A stretch of DNA of 64,000 nt from Craurococcus roseus (GTDB lineage Bacteria > Pseudomonadota > Alphaproteobacteria > Acetobacterales > Acetobacteraceae). The stretch covers positions 5,255 to 69,254 of the forward strand of contig NZ_BAAAFZ010000023.1 in NCBI RefSeq assembly GCF_039523795.1, written 5' to 3'. Of the stretch, positions 1 to 9,030 are shown in pieces. The translations under genes were made by a program, and so were the position numbers. The notes under the pieces were generated by a model. The model was given only the letters and a program-made list of their open reading frames with translations. It was not told the DNA's origin and did no database searches. Every line of letters starts with the position of its first letter. Position 1 is the stretch's first letter.

Positions 1-491
1 TCGTCGTCCTCCACAAGGAGGTCGCCGGTGGAGCTGCCGGCGAAGACCTTCACCGCGCAGACGTTCGGCTCCAGCTCCAGCGCCGCCAGTTCGGCGATGT
101 TGCTCTTGGTGGCGCCGACGTAGAGGCCCACGTCGCAGTGCGCGCGGCCGTCCAGGTGCTCGCGTTTCCAGTCCAGCCGAGCGCGATCGGTGATCGCCGG
201 CGCGGTGTTGGGCATGTCGAACACCGCGGCCAAGCCGCCCAGCACCGCGGCGCGCGTGCCGGTGGCGAGCGTCTCGACCGCCGGATCGCCAGGATCGCGC
301 AAGTGGACGTGGGCGTCGATCAAGCCCGGTAGCACGTGAAGCCCGGCGCAGTCGATCGTCTCCGCCGCTCCGGCAGTTCGGAGGTCGCCGATCGCGGCGA
401 GGCGCCCGCCGCGCACGCCCACATCGGCCGTCTCGACGCCCCAGGGCAGCACCAGCGCGCCGCCGCGCAGCACCAGGTCGAAGCTCGCCAT
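1..491 (-). CDS. pyrC: Dihydroorotase (5' part, cut by window edge)
   Basis: Cyclic amidohydrolase, probably dihydroorotase, interconverting carbamoyl-aspartate and dihydroorotate in pyrimidine synthesis. The 163 residues present carry the metal-binding motif DAHVHLRDPG near residue 53 and a GSSTG segment near residue 152, a pattern I associate with bacterial class I dihydroorotases. The carboxylated lysine and the later His/Asp ligands lie beyond the window. The ATG at 491 is preceded by GGAGGGG at good spacing, which fixes the start. Hydantoinase or allantoinase is the main alternative. The next gene on the same strand (559-804) is 67 bases upstream. Confidence 0.8.
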   Translation of the reverse strand, partial: MASFDLVLRGGALVLPWGVETADVGVRGGRLAAIGDLRTAGAAETIDCAGLHVLPGLIDAHVHLRDPGDPAVETLATGTRAAVLGGLAAVFDMPNTAPAITDRARLDWKREHLDGRAHCDVGLYVGATKSNIAELAALELEPNVCAVKVFAGSSTGDLLVEDD

Positions 492-558
492 GGCCCGGTC
501 CCCTCCCGCTCCGCCCCGTTGTCCCGCCTCGCCGCCGCGTCTGCAACCCGTGGCGGAG

Positions 559-804
559 TCAGGCGTGCGCGGCGAAGGCGGCGAGCAGGGCTTCGCCGCG
601 CGGCGTGAGGGCGACGGCGCTGTCCGCCATCGCCGCGCCGGGCACCGGCTCCAGGCGCACAAGGCCGCCGTCCAGCGCATCCTCCCACACGGGGAGCCTG
701 GGACAGGAGGTCCGCCAAGCGGCCATCGCCTCGCCGTGGGTCCTGGGTGCGCTCTCCACCCACGCCAGGAACTGGATCGTCAGCAACCGCAGGGCATCAT
801 CCAT
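559..804 (-). CDS. Conserved hypothetical protein, 81 aa
   Basis: Unrecognised small soluble protein. It has one Trp-containing helix-prone N-terminal half (residues 1-30) and a C-terminal half rich in Leu, Ala and Val that ends in a predicted helix; there is no signal peptide or membrane segment. Codon usage is typical of the neighbours (strong GC at third positions), which supports a real gene. It lies between the dihydroorotase gene and the broken hydrolase on the same strand. I have a vague recollection of similar short alphaproteobacterial proteins, but no function can be assigned. Confidence 0.6.
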   Translation of the reverse strand: MDDALRLLTIQFLAWVESAPRTHGEAMAAWRTSCPRLPVWEDALDGGLVRLEPVPGAAMADSAVALTPRGEALLAAFAAHA

Positions 805-850
805 GGTGACGCTTCCCGTCCGGGCCGGGAGCTTACCGCGGTTTCCAGCG

Positions 851-1626
851 CTACGCGATGGCGAGCGGCATACGCGCCAGTTCGGCCGGCGCCGCCACCA
901 TCGCGTCGTGGCCGGTGGCGATCTCCTGCCAGCCCCAACCGCCCTGGCGCTCCACCCACTGCCGCGACGCCTCCAGGGGCGCGCAGACCGGCGCGGTGCA
1001 GGCGATGTAGGTGCGCAGCCGGCCGTTGCCGACGCGGTTCTTCAGGCGGAGCGGGCTCTCGTAGGTGCCGGCCGGGTGCGGGGTGAGCCGCCGCGCCACC
1101 CACGCGGCGCCCGGGCGGCCGCGTGGGTGGCGACGGAGGGATGGCAACGCCGCCGCCCCGCTCCGCGATCTGCTTCCGGCGCGCGGCGACCACGTCCGGC
1201 GGCAGCATGCCGAAGGGGCTCAGCCCCGGCTCCACCGTCAAGCTGTGGAGGTGGACGAGGTGGCGCACAGCCCCAGGCATCCGGTCGGCCACGCCGCTGA
1301 TGGCGCTGCCGCCGAAGCTGTGGCCGACGAGGATGGCGTCGCACAGCTCCTCCGCCTCCACCAAGTTCGCGGCGTCGTCCACGAACACGTCGAGCGTCAC
1401 GTCGTGCGAGAGCAGGTGCCGGCGCTCGCCGAGGCCGGTCTGCGTCAGCGTGAAAACCCGGTGGCCCTGAGCGCGCAGCGCGTCCGCCACGTCGCGCCAG
1501 CACCAGCCGCCGTGCCACGCGCCTTGGACGAGCACGCAGGTCTCCGTCCGGCCGCGCCGGCGCCTCTTCGGCGGCGAACACGGCCGGAGCGCCGACGCCG
1601 GCGACAAGCCTGGTCAGGCGATCCAT
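851..1626 (-). pseudogene. Alpha/beta hydrolase (salicylate-esterase-like), frameshifted
   Basis: Pieces of one alpha/beta hydrolase lie in different frames. The segment from about 1550 down to 1150 reads LVQGAWHGGWCW (oxyanion region) and the nucleophile elbow GHSFGGS. The C-terminal part, about 1130-851, is in another frame and contains RRLTPHPAGTY and a late GHDAM with the expected catalytic His. The likely N-terminus starts at ATG 1626 in a third frame and switches near 1550. At least two frame changes are therefore needed for a continuous protein of about 255 aa. Both occur in GC-rich runs, and the contig has N gaps nearby, so assembly error is as likely as true gene decay. Confidence 0.7.
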
Positions 1627-2067
1627 CCCGGTCTCCCTGGCATTCCTCCCGACGCTGGCAGCATGGCATGCGGCAGAGCCGGTGGCGATGTTCCGGCCGA
1701 CGCCCCGATCTGGCGAAGGCGGCGCGGGCCGCGACCACGGGCGTGGCGGCCAAGTTGTGCGAAAGGGCACAGACCCGGCGCAGACGCTGGCGCACGGTCC
1801 CGTCCACTCTGCCGCAGGATGGCGCTAGCAGCGCTCCGTCGTGGAGCGCCCGTTGCGTGACCCGGCGGGGCACGGCGCCGGCCAGCGCCCGGCGGCACCC
1901 GCGAAGCGCCCGCACAGGACAGGCCCGTACCGGACAGGACGAAGAAGCGAACCGCTGAGGAGCCGCACCCCGCTCGCGGGGCTTCCGGCCTCGGGGCCGC
2001 CATCGCTCGTGGTTGCGGCGATGGACGTGGCTGGAGAAAGCAACCGGACGCCAGTCGGAGACGGAAA
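1627..2067. other. Intergenic region without recognised gene
   Basis: 441 bases between the broken hydrolase and the orphan 106-aa gene. Open frames here have no ribosome binding site or family resemblance. The last 50 bases before 2068 become less GC-rich and end with GGAGACGGAAA, the ribosome binding site of the next gene. No tRNA-like cloverleaf or terminator was seen. Confidence 0.5.
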
Positions 2068-2388
2068 ATGGCCACTTGCGAGGACTTCACCATCACCCTG
2101 CGGAACAGCACCCACGGCGAAATCAAGGCGACGAAGTTCGAGTACAAGGACGGCTCGAAATGGAAGTCCGAAAACATGTTCGGCGCCGACGGCCACCAGA
2201 AGATCGAGAAGGACCACAGCGTAAGCTTCAAGCGCGACCTTGAAGGGATAGGGGCCGAAAGCACCCAGTTCAGGGTCACCTACCAGCACCACATCGGCGG
2301 CACCAAGTGGAGCGCCGACAAGTGCGAGGTGACCGACACGTTCACCGCGTTGGACAACGGCGGGAAGATGGTGACGCTCACCGCGTGA
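2068..2388 (+). CDS. Orphan hypothetical protein, 106 aa, atypical base composition
   Basis: Complete small protein with no signal peptide, rich in Lys, Asp, Thr and Phe and dominated by alternating polar/hydrophobic stretches (for example FTITLRNST and STQFRVTYQHH) that suggest a compact beta-sandwich. The start ATG at 2068 follows GGAGACGGAAA. By eye its GC is about 60 percent, clearly below the roughly 70 percent or more of its neighbours, with many AAG/GAA/AAA codons. It sits alone between a broken gene and an assembly gap. Acquisition by transfer is plausible. I do not recognise the function; a role in sensing or binding is a guess from the fold impression only. Confidence 0.75.
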   Translation: MATCEDFTITLRNSTHGEIKATKFEYKDGSKWKSENMFGADGHQKIEKDHSVSFKRDLEGIGAESTQFRVTYQHHIGGTKWSADKCEVTDTFTALDNGGKMVTLTA

Positions 2389-2453
2389 AACCGCGCTTCC
2401 CGCTCCCGGACGCCGAGTTGAGCGTCGCGTGACGTGGGCGGGCGGCCTCGGCG

Positions 2454-2475
2454 NNNNNNNNNNNNNNNNNNNNNN
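2454..2475. other. Assembly gap (22 N)
   Basis: Run of N between the orphan gene and the end of the asparagine-synthase-like gene. Real length and content are unknown. Confidence 0.99.
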
Positions 2476-2498
2476 AGGACGACGACGCCAAGCCGCGT

Positions 2499-4262
2499 TC
2501 AGCGCGCCGCCAGGAACTCGAACGCATCGCCCTCCGGCCGCCGCCCTTCGACGTGCCGCCGGTGCCAAAGCGCGTAGAACAGCAGGTGCCACGCCGCGAA
2601 GCCGCGGTGCTTCTCGCCCGCCGCGTTGCGGAACAGCGCCGCCACGCGGTCCGGCCGCGCGATCTCCGCCACGCCCGCCTGCGCCGCCACCAGCGGCCCC
2701 AGCCGCTCGCCCACGCCGCCGATCCAGGCGCCGATCGGCACGGTGAAGCCCTGCTTGGGCTTGAAGGGCTCCGCGGCCGGGAAGTTCTTCGCCAGCCATT
2801 GCCGCAGCAGCCACTTGCCGGTGTGGCCCTGCACCTTCAGCGCGTCCGGCAGGCGGAAGGCGGCGGTGGCCACGCCGTTGTCGAGGAACGGCACGCGCCC
2901 TTCGACGCCGTGCGCCATGAGGCAGCGGTCGAGCTTGACCAGCAGGTCGTTCGGCAGCCAATCCGCGACGTCCAGCGCCTGCGCCGCCTGGAGCCGCGTG
3001 CGGCCGGGCGTGAAGGCGGCGCCCTCGGCGGAGGCGGTGCCGTCGCGCCAACCTGTCAGCGGAGCGCGCAGCACGTCCTCCACCCGGTCGAAGGAGCCGC
3101 GGGAGCGTGGCGCCTTGCCGCCCATCCACCAGGGCCGCATGGCGGCGCGGTAGCGGCCGTAGCCGCCCAGGATCTCGTCGCCCCCTTCGCCGGAGAGCAC
3201 CACCTTCACCTCCTCCCGCGCGCGGCGGGCGAGGAACCAGGTCGGGATGATGGCGTAGTCGGCGGCCGGGTCGTCCATGCAGGCGACGATTTCGGGCAGG
3301 TGGCGCCAGACCATGGCCTCGTCCACGTCCACCGTGACGTGTCGCGCCCCGGCCCCGCGCGCGGCGGCGGCGGCGGCGGCGCGCTCGTCGGCGGCGCCGG
3401 GCACGTCGAAGCCGGCGGTGAAGGCCGTCACCGGCTCGCCGTTCAGCCGCGCCATCATCGCCAGCACGGCGGCGCTGTCCGTGCCGCCGGAGAGGAACAT
3501 GCCGTAGGGCACGTCGCTGCGCTGGTGCAGCGCCACGCTCTCCTGGAACGCGTCGTCGAAGCGGTCGAGGGCGGCGTCGAGCCCGATGTCCTCCGGCCCG
3601 CCCTCCGGCAGCGCCGCGCGGCGGCGGCGCTCCGCCACGGCGCCGTCGGCGATGGACAGCGTCTCACCGGGCAGGACGCGGGAAACGCCCTCGAAAATCG
3701 TCTCCGCGCCGGTGGTGAACTGGATCTGGAGCAGTTCCGCCAGCGCCTCGCGCCGCACGCGCGGGCGCACCAGCCCGGCAGCGACCAGCGCCTGCGGCTC
3801 GGAGGCGAAGGCGACGCCGCCTCCGACCTCGGCCATATAGAGCGGCTTGATGCCGAAGGGGTCCCGCGCCAGCACCACCTGCCGCGACGCGCGGTCGTGC
3901 AGCGCGAAGGCGTACATGCCGCGCAGCCCGTCCGTGAAGGCCAAGCCGTCGCGGCGCCAGAGGTGCAGCGGCGGCTCGCAATCGCTGCCGGTCGCGCAGT
4001 GGAGCTGGTTCTGCTCCCGCAGCTCGCGGTAGTTGTACACCTCGCCGTTGGCCACCAGAGCGGCGGCGCCGGCGAAGAGCGGTTGGTCGCCTGTGGCGAG
4101 GTCGATGATAGCGAGACGCGTGTGCGCCAGCGCCACGCTGCCCGCGACGTGGTGCCCGGCACCGTCCGGCCCCCGGTGCGCCAGCGCCTGCGTGAGCGCG
4201 TCCACCGTGGCGGCGGAGGGCGCGAGCCCCGTGCGCAGGGCGATGCCGGCGAGGCCGCACAT
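2499..4262 (-). CDS. asnB: Asparagine synthase (glutamine-hydrolysing) / sugar amidotransferase, AsnB family
   Basis: 587 aa class II glutamine amidotransferase. The N-terminal Ntn domain begins MCGLAG, so Cys2 is the glutaminase nucleophile, and carries HRGPDG (29-34) and ANGEVYN (71-77). The synthetase domain holds the ATP PP-loop SGGTDS (258-263) and SGEGGDE (357-363). It converts aspartate to asparagine, or in polysaccharide loci amidates an acidic sugar or lipid intermediate. Its ATG at 4262 overlaps the stop of the preceding glycosyltransferase (TGATG), making it the last gene of a five-gene surface-glycan operon. That position favours a role in glycan modification over general asparagine supply. 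Confidence 0.9.
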   Translation of the reverse strand: MCGLAGIALRTGLAPSAATVDALTQALAHRGPDGAGHHVAGSVALAHTRLAIIDLATGDQPLFAGAAALVANGEVYNYRELREQNQLHCATGSDCEPPLHLWRRDGLAFTDGLRGMYAFALHDRASRQVVLARDPFGIKPLYMAEVGGGVAFASEPQALVAAGLVRPRVRREALAELLQIQFTTGAETIFEGVSRVLPGETLSIADGAVAERRRRAALPEGGPEDIGLDAALDRFDDAFQESVALHQRSDVPYGMFLSGGTDSAAVLAMMARLNGEPVTAFTAGFDVPGAADERAAAAAAARGAGARHVTVDVDEAMVWRHLPEIVACMDDPAADYAIIPTWFLARRAREEVKVVLSGEGGDEILGGYGRYRAAMRPWWMGGKAPRSRGSFDRVEDVLRAPLTGWRDGTASAEGAAFTPGRTRLQAAQALDVADWLPNDLLVKLDRCLMAHGVEGRVPFLDNGVATAAFRLPDALKVQGHTGKWLLRQWLAKNFPAAEPFKPKQGFTVPIGAWIGGVGERLGPLVAAQAGVAEIARPDRVAALFRNAAGEKHRGFAAWHLLFYALWHRRHVEGRRPEGDAFEFLAAR

Positions 4263-5426
4263 CAGGCGGCGGCCTCCCTCGGCGCGGCGGGCGGCGCGAC
4301 GGAGCGCAGGAACTCGCCCCAGCGCGCCAACACCGGCGCGGCGGCGTGGGCCCGCTCGAACTCCGCGCGGCCGGCGGCGGCCAGGGCGGNNNNNNNNNNN
4401 NNNNNNNNNNNNNNNNNNNNNNNNNNNNNNNNNNNNNNNNNNNNNNNNNNNNNNNNNNNNNNNNNNNNNNNNNNNNNNNNNNNNNNNNNNNGCGCGGCGC
4501 GGCGCGTCGGCCAGCAGCGAGGCGATGGCGGCGGCGAGCGGTTCCGGCGCCCCGACCGGCACCAGCAGCCCGGTTTCGCCGTCGCGCACCACCTCGCGCG
4601 GCCCCTGCGCCGCCGCCGCGACGACGGGGCGCGCGGCGGACCACGCCTCCAGCACCACGTTGCCGAGCGGCTCGTGGCGCGAGGGGCAGACGAAGACGCC
4701 GCAGGCGGCCAGCAACGCGCCCGTGTCCTCGCGCCAGCCGAGGAACGCGACGCGGTCCGCCACGCCCAACCCCCGCGCCAGCGCCTCCAGCGCCGCCCGT
4801 TCGGGTCCCTCGCCGGCCAGGAAGAGGTGCGCGTCGCGCAGCAGCGCGAGCGCGCGCAGCAGCACGTCGAAGCCCTTGTTGCGGTGCAGCCGCCCGAGCG
4901 CGAGCAGCCGGGGCGCGCCCGGCGGCGCCGGCAGGTCGGCGGGCGGAACGCCCGCGAGGTCTTGCGCGAAGTTCGGCACGACATGCGCCCGTTCCGCCGG
5001 CCAGCCTTGCTCCACCAGCCACCCGCGGATGCCGCGCGTGTTGCCGACGAGGTGGTCGCAACGGCGGTAGTACTTGAGGTCGTAGTAGCCGCCGAGCCGC
5101 CCCACCAGCGTCCACGGGCCGCCGCGCCGCTTCAGCCGCCCCGCGAAGAGCGTCGCCCGGTTGGCCCAGGACACGACCACCTCCGGCCCGAAGGCGCCGA
5201 GCGCGCGCCGCAGCGCCGGGCCGGTGCGGAGGTCGAAAGGCCCGCCGAACGGGAGTTGCACCGGGTCAAGCCCGGCGCGGCGCAGCCGCGCGGCGCGGCC
5301 GGCGTCCTCGCGCACCACCGCCAGCACCGCTTCTCCGCCCGCGTGCTGCGCCGCGGCGAGGCGCTCGAAGAACGCCTCCGCTCCGCCCATCGGCGCGCCG
5401 GCGATGACGTGCGCGACCCGCGTCAC
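4262..5426 (-). CDS. Glycosyltransferase family 4-like, interrupted by assembly gap
   Basis: GT-B fold transferase. The N-terminal domain begins TRVAHVIAGAPMGGAE with the glycine-rich GGAE acceptor loop; the nucleotide-sugar domain contains GRLHRNKGFDVLL and the EX7E-type segment PSRHEPLGNVVLEAW. It start is GTG at 5426, overlapping the previous gene's TGA (GTGA). The 102-N gap at 4390-4491 lies near the C-terminus. The reading frame on the far side (ending REAAA, stop 4262-4264) differs from that before it, so the gap size is only an estimate and the protein is probably intact in life. It likely transfers a hexose to an LPS or capsule acceptor at the inner membrane's cytoplasmic face. Confidence 0.82.
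4390..4491. other. Assembly gap (102 N) inside a glycosyltransferase gene
   Basis: The frame before and after the run does not match at 102 bases, so the true length differs from the number of N shown. Confidence 0.99.
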
Positions 5427-6406
5427 GCGGCCAGCGCCTCGAAGCGCGCCGCCACCGAGTCCCAGTCCGGGCCGGGGCCGCGCGCCAGCGCTGCCGCGTG
5501 CATCGCCGACCACGCGGCGTCGTCCGACAGCAGGCGGACGGCGGCTTCGGCGAAGGCGTCGTCGCTCCACGCCACCACGCCGGTCTCGCCGTCCACCACG
5601 CGCTCCGCAACCGCGCCGAGCGGCGTCACCACGCAGGGCAGGCCGATCGCCTGCGCTTCCGCCAGCGCCAGGCAGAAGGTCTCGCCCGGATCGCCGCGGT
5701 AGAGCATCGCGCGCGCCGCGCCGAGCCGCTCCGCCAGTGCCGGGCGCGGCATGGGATCGCGCAGCCGCACGCCGGCCCCGGCCAGCGAAGCCGCCCGCGC
5801 CAGCACCGGCGCGGCGCGGGCGGCGAGTCGGGCGTCGCCGCCGTAGGTCGCGGCGCCGGTGTAGAGGTGCAGTTCCGCCGCGGGCACAGCCGGCCGGACG
5901 CGCGCCGTCCAGAGGTCCAGCAGCCAGTCGAGGCTGCGCAGCGGGTTGGAGGCGAACACCGCGACCGGCGGCGGCGGCGCCCGGCGCGGCGCCCGATCCG
6001 AGAAGGGCGGCGCCACCGCCAACGGGATTTCGACCGGGCGGAAGGGCAGCCAACGCGGCAGGCCGGCGGAGTGGCTGGGCCCGAGCGTCACCACGCGCGG
6101 CCGCGCCGCCAGCAGGGGCAGCAGGTGGCGCGGCTTGCGCAGGTAGCCGCAGGGGTTGTGCAGCCACAGAACCCGCCGCCCCCGCCGCGGCAGGCGGCGG
6201 AACACGCGCGGCAGGCGGCTGGCCAACACCATGCCGGCCGGCGCCGTGGAGGCCCGGCCCTCGGCGCACACCTCGACCGCGTGGCCACGCCGCTCGAACG
6301 CCTCGGCCAGCAGCGCGAAAGCGGTTTCGGCGCCGCCGAGCGGGCGGTTCCCGACCGCCGCCCCAGCGGTGAATGGGTCTTCCGTCCCCATCACGATCCG
6401 CATCAT
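5423..6406 (-). CDS. Glycosyltransferase, GT-B (family 4-like)
   Basis: 327 aa. The N-terminus contains RPLGGAETAF, the acceptor-side GGAE motif; the C-terminal domain has DPGETFCLALAEAQAIGLP, which fits the GT4 donor-binding EX7E region, and a late VVDGETGVVA. No membrane span is predicted. The start is the first of two adjacent ATG codons (6406-6401); its first ATG overlaps the upstream TGA (ATGA), and its own stop overlaps the next gene's GTG. It is therefore translationally coupled within the polysaccharide operon. Substrate cannot be told from sequence. Confidence 0.85.
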   Translation of the reverse strand: MMRIVMGTEDPFTAGAAVGNRPLGGAETAFALLAEAFERRGHAVEVCAEGRASTAPAGMVLASRLPRVFRRLPRRGRRVLWLHNPCGYLRKPRHLLPLLAARPRVVTLGPSHSAGLPRWLPFRPVEIPLAVAPPFSDRAPRRAPPPPVAVFASNPLRSLDWLLDLWTARVRPAVPAAELHLYTGAATYGGDARLAARAAPVLARAASLAGAGVRLRDPMPRPALAERLGAARAMLYRGDPGETFCLALAEAQAIGLPCVVTPLGAVAERVVDGETGVVAWSDDAFAEAAVRLLSDDAAWSAMHAAALARGPGPDWDSVAARFEALAA

Positions 6407-7209
6407 TCCGCCGGTGTGGAGCGGGTCCGGTGCCGCTCCGGCTCCAGCCGCGCCTTCAGGTGGGCGAGCAGAGGGAACAACCCGGCGCAAAGCGAGATCA
6501 GCAGCCCCCAGCCTCCTTCCTTCCACCCCCCGCGCGACACGTAGCACTTGCCGAAGCGCGACACGAACCGGCGGAGGTTCCCGGGCAGGCTGCCGATGTC
6601 GCCAGCTTCCAAGAGGTCCGCGGCCTTGGCGGAGGAGTAGCGGTCCAGACGGCGCAGCATGTCGGAGATGTCGCGGTCCACCTCGTGGCGGATGCCGGCC
6701 TCCTCGATAGGCGGGCCTTCCGTGCCGGTCCAGTCCAGGCCCGGATGCACGCGCTGCGCCCGCCAACGCTTGGCGCCGCGGCGGAAAAGGACGGGCTTCA
6801 ACGTCGTGCCGAAGCTGCCGCCCCAGCCGTGGCGGATCAGCCGGTCGCCCACGTGGTTGTCGATCCGCACGCGGTGGAAGCCGTGCGGCGAGTCCGCGGC
6901 GACGCGGCGCACCGCCTCCCACAGCTCGGGCGGCACGCGCTCGTCCGCGTCCACCTCCAGTACCCAATCGCCGGTGCAGGCGTCGATGCCGGCGTTGCGG
7001 CGCTCGCCTTCCAGCTCCCAGGCGCCTTCCAACACGCGGGCGGCGCCGCCCCGGCACAGCGCGCCGCTGGCGATGTTGCGGCTCCCGTCGGTGCTGCGGT
7101 CGAGAACCACCACCAGTTCGTCGGCCGCCGCCAAGCTCGCCAGGCAAGCGGGCAGGCGCGCGGCCTCGTTCCGGGCCACCACCAGCGCGCTGACGCTCCG
7201 CGCTCTCAT
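6403..7209 (-). CDS. Glycosyltransferase family 2 (WaaE/KdtX-like)
   Basis: 268 aa inverting GT-A transferase. The N-terminal strand SVSALVVARNEA and the nucleotide-binding Asp in VVVLDRSTDGS are typical. The metal-binding motif is in VLEVDADERV, and a mid-protein RIDNHVGDRLIRHGWGG resembles WaaE-type LPS core transferases. A hydrophobic stretch near residues 233-246 (GLLISLCAGLFPLL) could be a membrane-associated helix. ATG at 7209 overlaps the GT9 stop. It probably adds glucose or another hexose to the LPS inner core, judged from the neighbouring heptosyltransferase-like gene. Confidence 0.85.
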   Translation of the reverse strand: MRARSVSALVVARNEAARLPACLASLAAADELVVVLDRSTDGSRNIASGALCRGGAARVLEGAWELEGERRNAGIDACTGDWVLEVDADERVPPELWEAVRRVAADSPHGFHRVRIDNHVGDRLIRHGWGGSFGTTLKPVLFRRGAKRWRAQRVHPGLDWTGTEGPPIEEAGIRHEVDRDISDMLRRLDRYSSAKAADLLEAGDIGSLPGNLRRFVSRFGKCYVSRGGWKEGGWGLLISLCAGLFPLLAHLKARLEPERHRTRSTPAE

Positions 7210-8135
7210 GCCGCGGACGCCGGCACCGGGGCGGCGAGGAGCCGCTCCGCCGCGCCCAGCGCCGCTTCCAGGGTCAGGTTCGGCATGGAGTCCAGGTCCG
7301 GCGAACCCGGCGCCACGGCCGCCGCGGCCCGCGGACCGGCGGGCGCGTAGTGGTCCGCGGGCGAGGGCCCGAACAAGCCGAGCGTGGGCGTCCCGGTGGC
7401 CGCCGAAAGGTGCATCAGGCCCGAGTCGTTGCCGACGAAGAGCGCGCAGCGGGCCAGCACCGCGGCCGCTTCCGGCAACGACAGGTTGCCGACCAGATCC
7501 AACGCCCGCCCGCCCAAGGCGGCCAGCACCGGCGCCGCCATCGCCCGCTCCGCGGCGCCCGGCCCGCCCAGCACGGCGACGCGCGCCCCGGCCAGCGGCC
7601 CGCCCGACGCCGACAGGGCGTCGGCCAGGGCCACGAAGCGATCCGCCGGCCAGACCTTGCGGTCCCAGTTCGCGGTGGGGCCAAGGGCGAGCCAAGGCCC
7701 GTCGCCCGGCAGCAGCGCCGACGCGCGCCGCGCGTCGGCCGGCGCGAACCACGCCACCGGCAGGGGCGGCGGGTCGAGGCCCATCAACGCGCCGATCTGC
7801 GCCAAACGGTGCCCGGGACGGCGCCCGCCGCGCATCACCACGCGGCGCTTGGCGCGGATCGTCCAGGCGAGGCCGGAGGCGCGCAGGTCCACCACCAAGT
7901 CCCAACGCGAGCCCGCCACCTGCCGCCACAAGTCCCACCAATGCAGGCGGAAAGGGCGCTTCTCCAGGGAAATGGTCCAGGCGCGGTTCGGCATCCGGGC
8001 GAACACGCCCTCGGCCGCCGGCCCGCAGACGACCACCACCTTGGCGTGCGCGTGCGCGCGCAAAAGGTGGTCCAGCAGCCCGGTGGAGAGCACGGCGTCG
8101 CCGATCCGGGTGGCGGTGATGAACAGGATGCGCAA
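7206..8135 (-). CDS. Glycosyltransferase family 9 (ADP-heptose:LPS heptosyltransferase-like)
   Basis: 309 aa GT-B protein, first gene of the operon. It begins MRILFITATRIGDAVLSTG, the usual GT9 opening with the catalytic-region RIGD. The C-terminal half has ALGPTANWDRKVWP and FVGNDSGLMHLSAATGTPTLGLFGPS, the ADP-heptose-binding signature. It likely transfers a heptose or related sugar to lipid A-Kdo or core. The 67-bp gap to the divergent ygfZ gene should contain the operon promoter, but no clear -35/-10 pair is visible. Confidence 0.9.
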   Translation of the reverse strand: MRILFITATRIGDAVLSTGLLDHLLRAHAHAKVVVVCGPAAEGVFARMPNRAWTISLEKRPFRLHWWDLWRQVAGSRWDLVVDLRASGLAWTIRAKRRVVMRGGRRPGHRLAQIGALMGLDPPPLPVAWFAPADARRASALLPGDGPWLALGPTANWDRKVWPADRFVALADALSASGGPLAGARVAVLGGPGAAERAMAAPVLAALGGRALDLVGNLSLPEAAAVLARCALFVGNDSGLMHLSAATGTPTLGLFGPSPADHYAPAGPRAAAAVAPGSPDLDSMPNLTLEAALGAAERLLAAPVPASAA

Positions 8136-8202
8136 AGCGCTAGGGCTCTAGCACAGCCGTTCCCCCGTTGCAGCGGGCCCGGCCGGACGCCACTTCCCCC
8201 GC

Positions 8203-9030
8203 ATGCCGACGACCCTCCTCCCCGACCGGGGCGTCCTGGAGGTGGCAGGCGAAGATCGCGTCGCCTTCCTCCAGGGCTTGGTTTCCAACGACGTGGCGGA
8301 GGCGGCTTCCGGCCGGGCGGTGTGGGCCGCGCTGCTGACGCCGCAGGGCAAGTGGCTGGCGGACTTTTTCGTGTTTTCGGACGGGGAACGCCTGTTGCTG
8401 GACTGCGAACGGGCGCAGGCGCCAGGGCTGGTGGCGCGGTTGTCGCGCTTCCGGCTGCGCTCCCGCGCGTCGCTGCGCGACGCTTCGGACGGGTTCCACG
8501 TCCACGTCGGCTGGGATGGCGCACCCATGCCGGAAGGGGCGGTCGCGGCGCCCGATCCAAGGCTTCCGGACGCGGGCTGGCGCGCCCTCGCCACGGCGCC
8601 TCTGCCTGGCGCGGACGCCACGCCCGAGGACTGGGACCGGCGCCGCCTCGCCCTTGGCCTCCCGGACGGCTCGCGCGACATGGCGGCGGAGCAGACGGTG
8701 CTGTTGGAAGCCGGCTTCGACGAGTTGCGTGGCGTTTCCTGGACCAAGGGCTGCTACATGGGCCAGGAGTTGACGGCGCGCACCCGCTACCGCGGCCTGC
8801 TGAAGCGGCGCCTCGTCCCGGTGTCGGTGGACGGGCCGTTGCCGCCACGCGGGACGCCGGTGCTGGCCGGCGGGGCCGAAGCGGGCGAGATGCGCTCCGG
8901 CCGGGACGGGCTCGGCATGGCGTTGCTGCGGCTGGAGGCGCTGGACGGCCGATCGTTGCGGTGCGGCGACGCGACGCTGGCGGCGCGCGTGCCGGCCTGG
9001 ATGGTGTTGCCGAGGAAGGAGAGCGCCTGA
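8203..9030 (+). CDS. ygfZ: YgfZ/GcvT-like folate-binding protein
   Basis: 275 aa protein of the YgfZ family, which uses tetrahydrofolate to support assembly or repair of certain iron-sulfur proteins. The diagnostic motif KGCYMGQE lies at residues 182-189, including the conserved Cys. The N-terminal GcvT-like fold contains FLQGLVSNDV and LLTPQGKWLADFFV. Length fits short alphaproteobacterial members. The ATG at 8203 lies 67 bp from the divergent GT9 gene. No downstream gene is close enough to form an operon; a 272-bp gap follows. Confidence 0.92.
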   Translation: MPTTLLPDRGVLEVAGEDRVAFLQGLVSNDVAEAASGRAVWAALLTPQGKWLADFFVFSDGERLLLDCERAQAPGLVARLSRFRLRSRASLRDASDGFHVHVGWDGAPMPEGAVAAPDPRLPDAGWRALATAPLPGADATPEDWDRRRLALGLPDGSRDMAAEQTVLLEAGFDELRGVSWTKGCYMGQELTARTRYRGLLKRRLVPVSVDGPLPPRGTPVLAGGAEAGEMRSGRDGLGMALLRLEALDGRSLRCGDATLAARVPAWMVLPRKESA

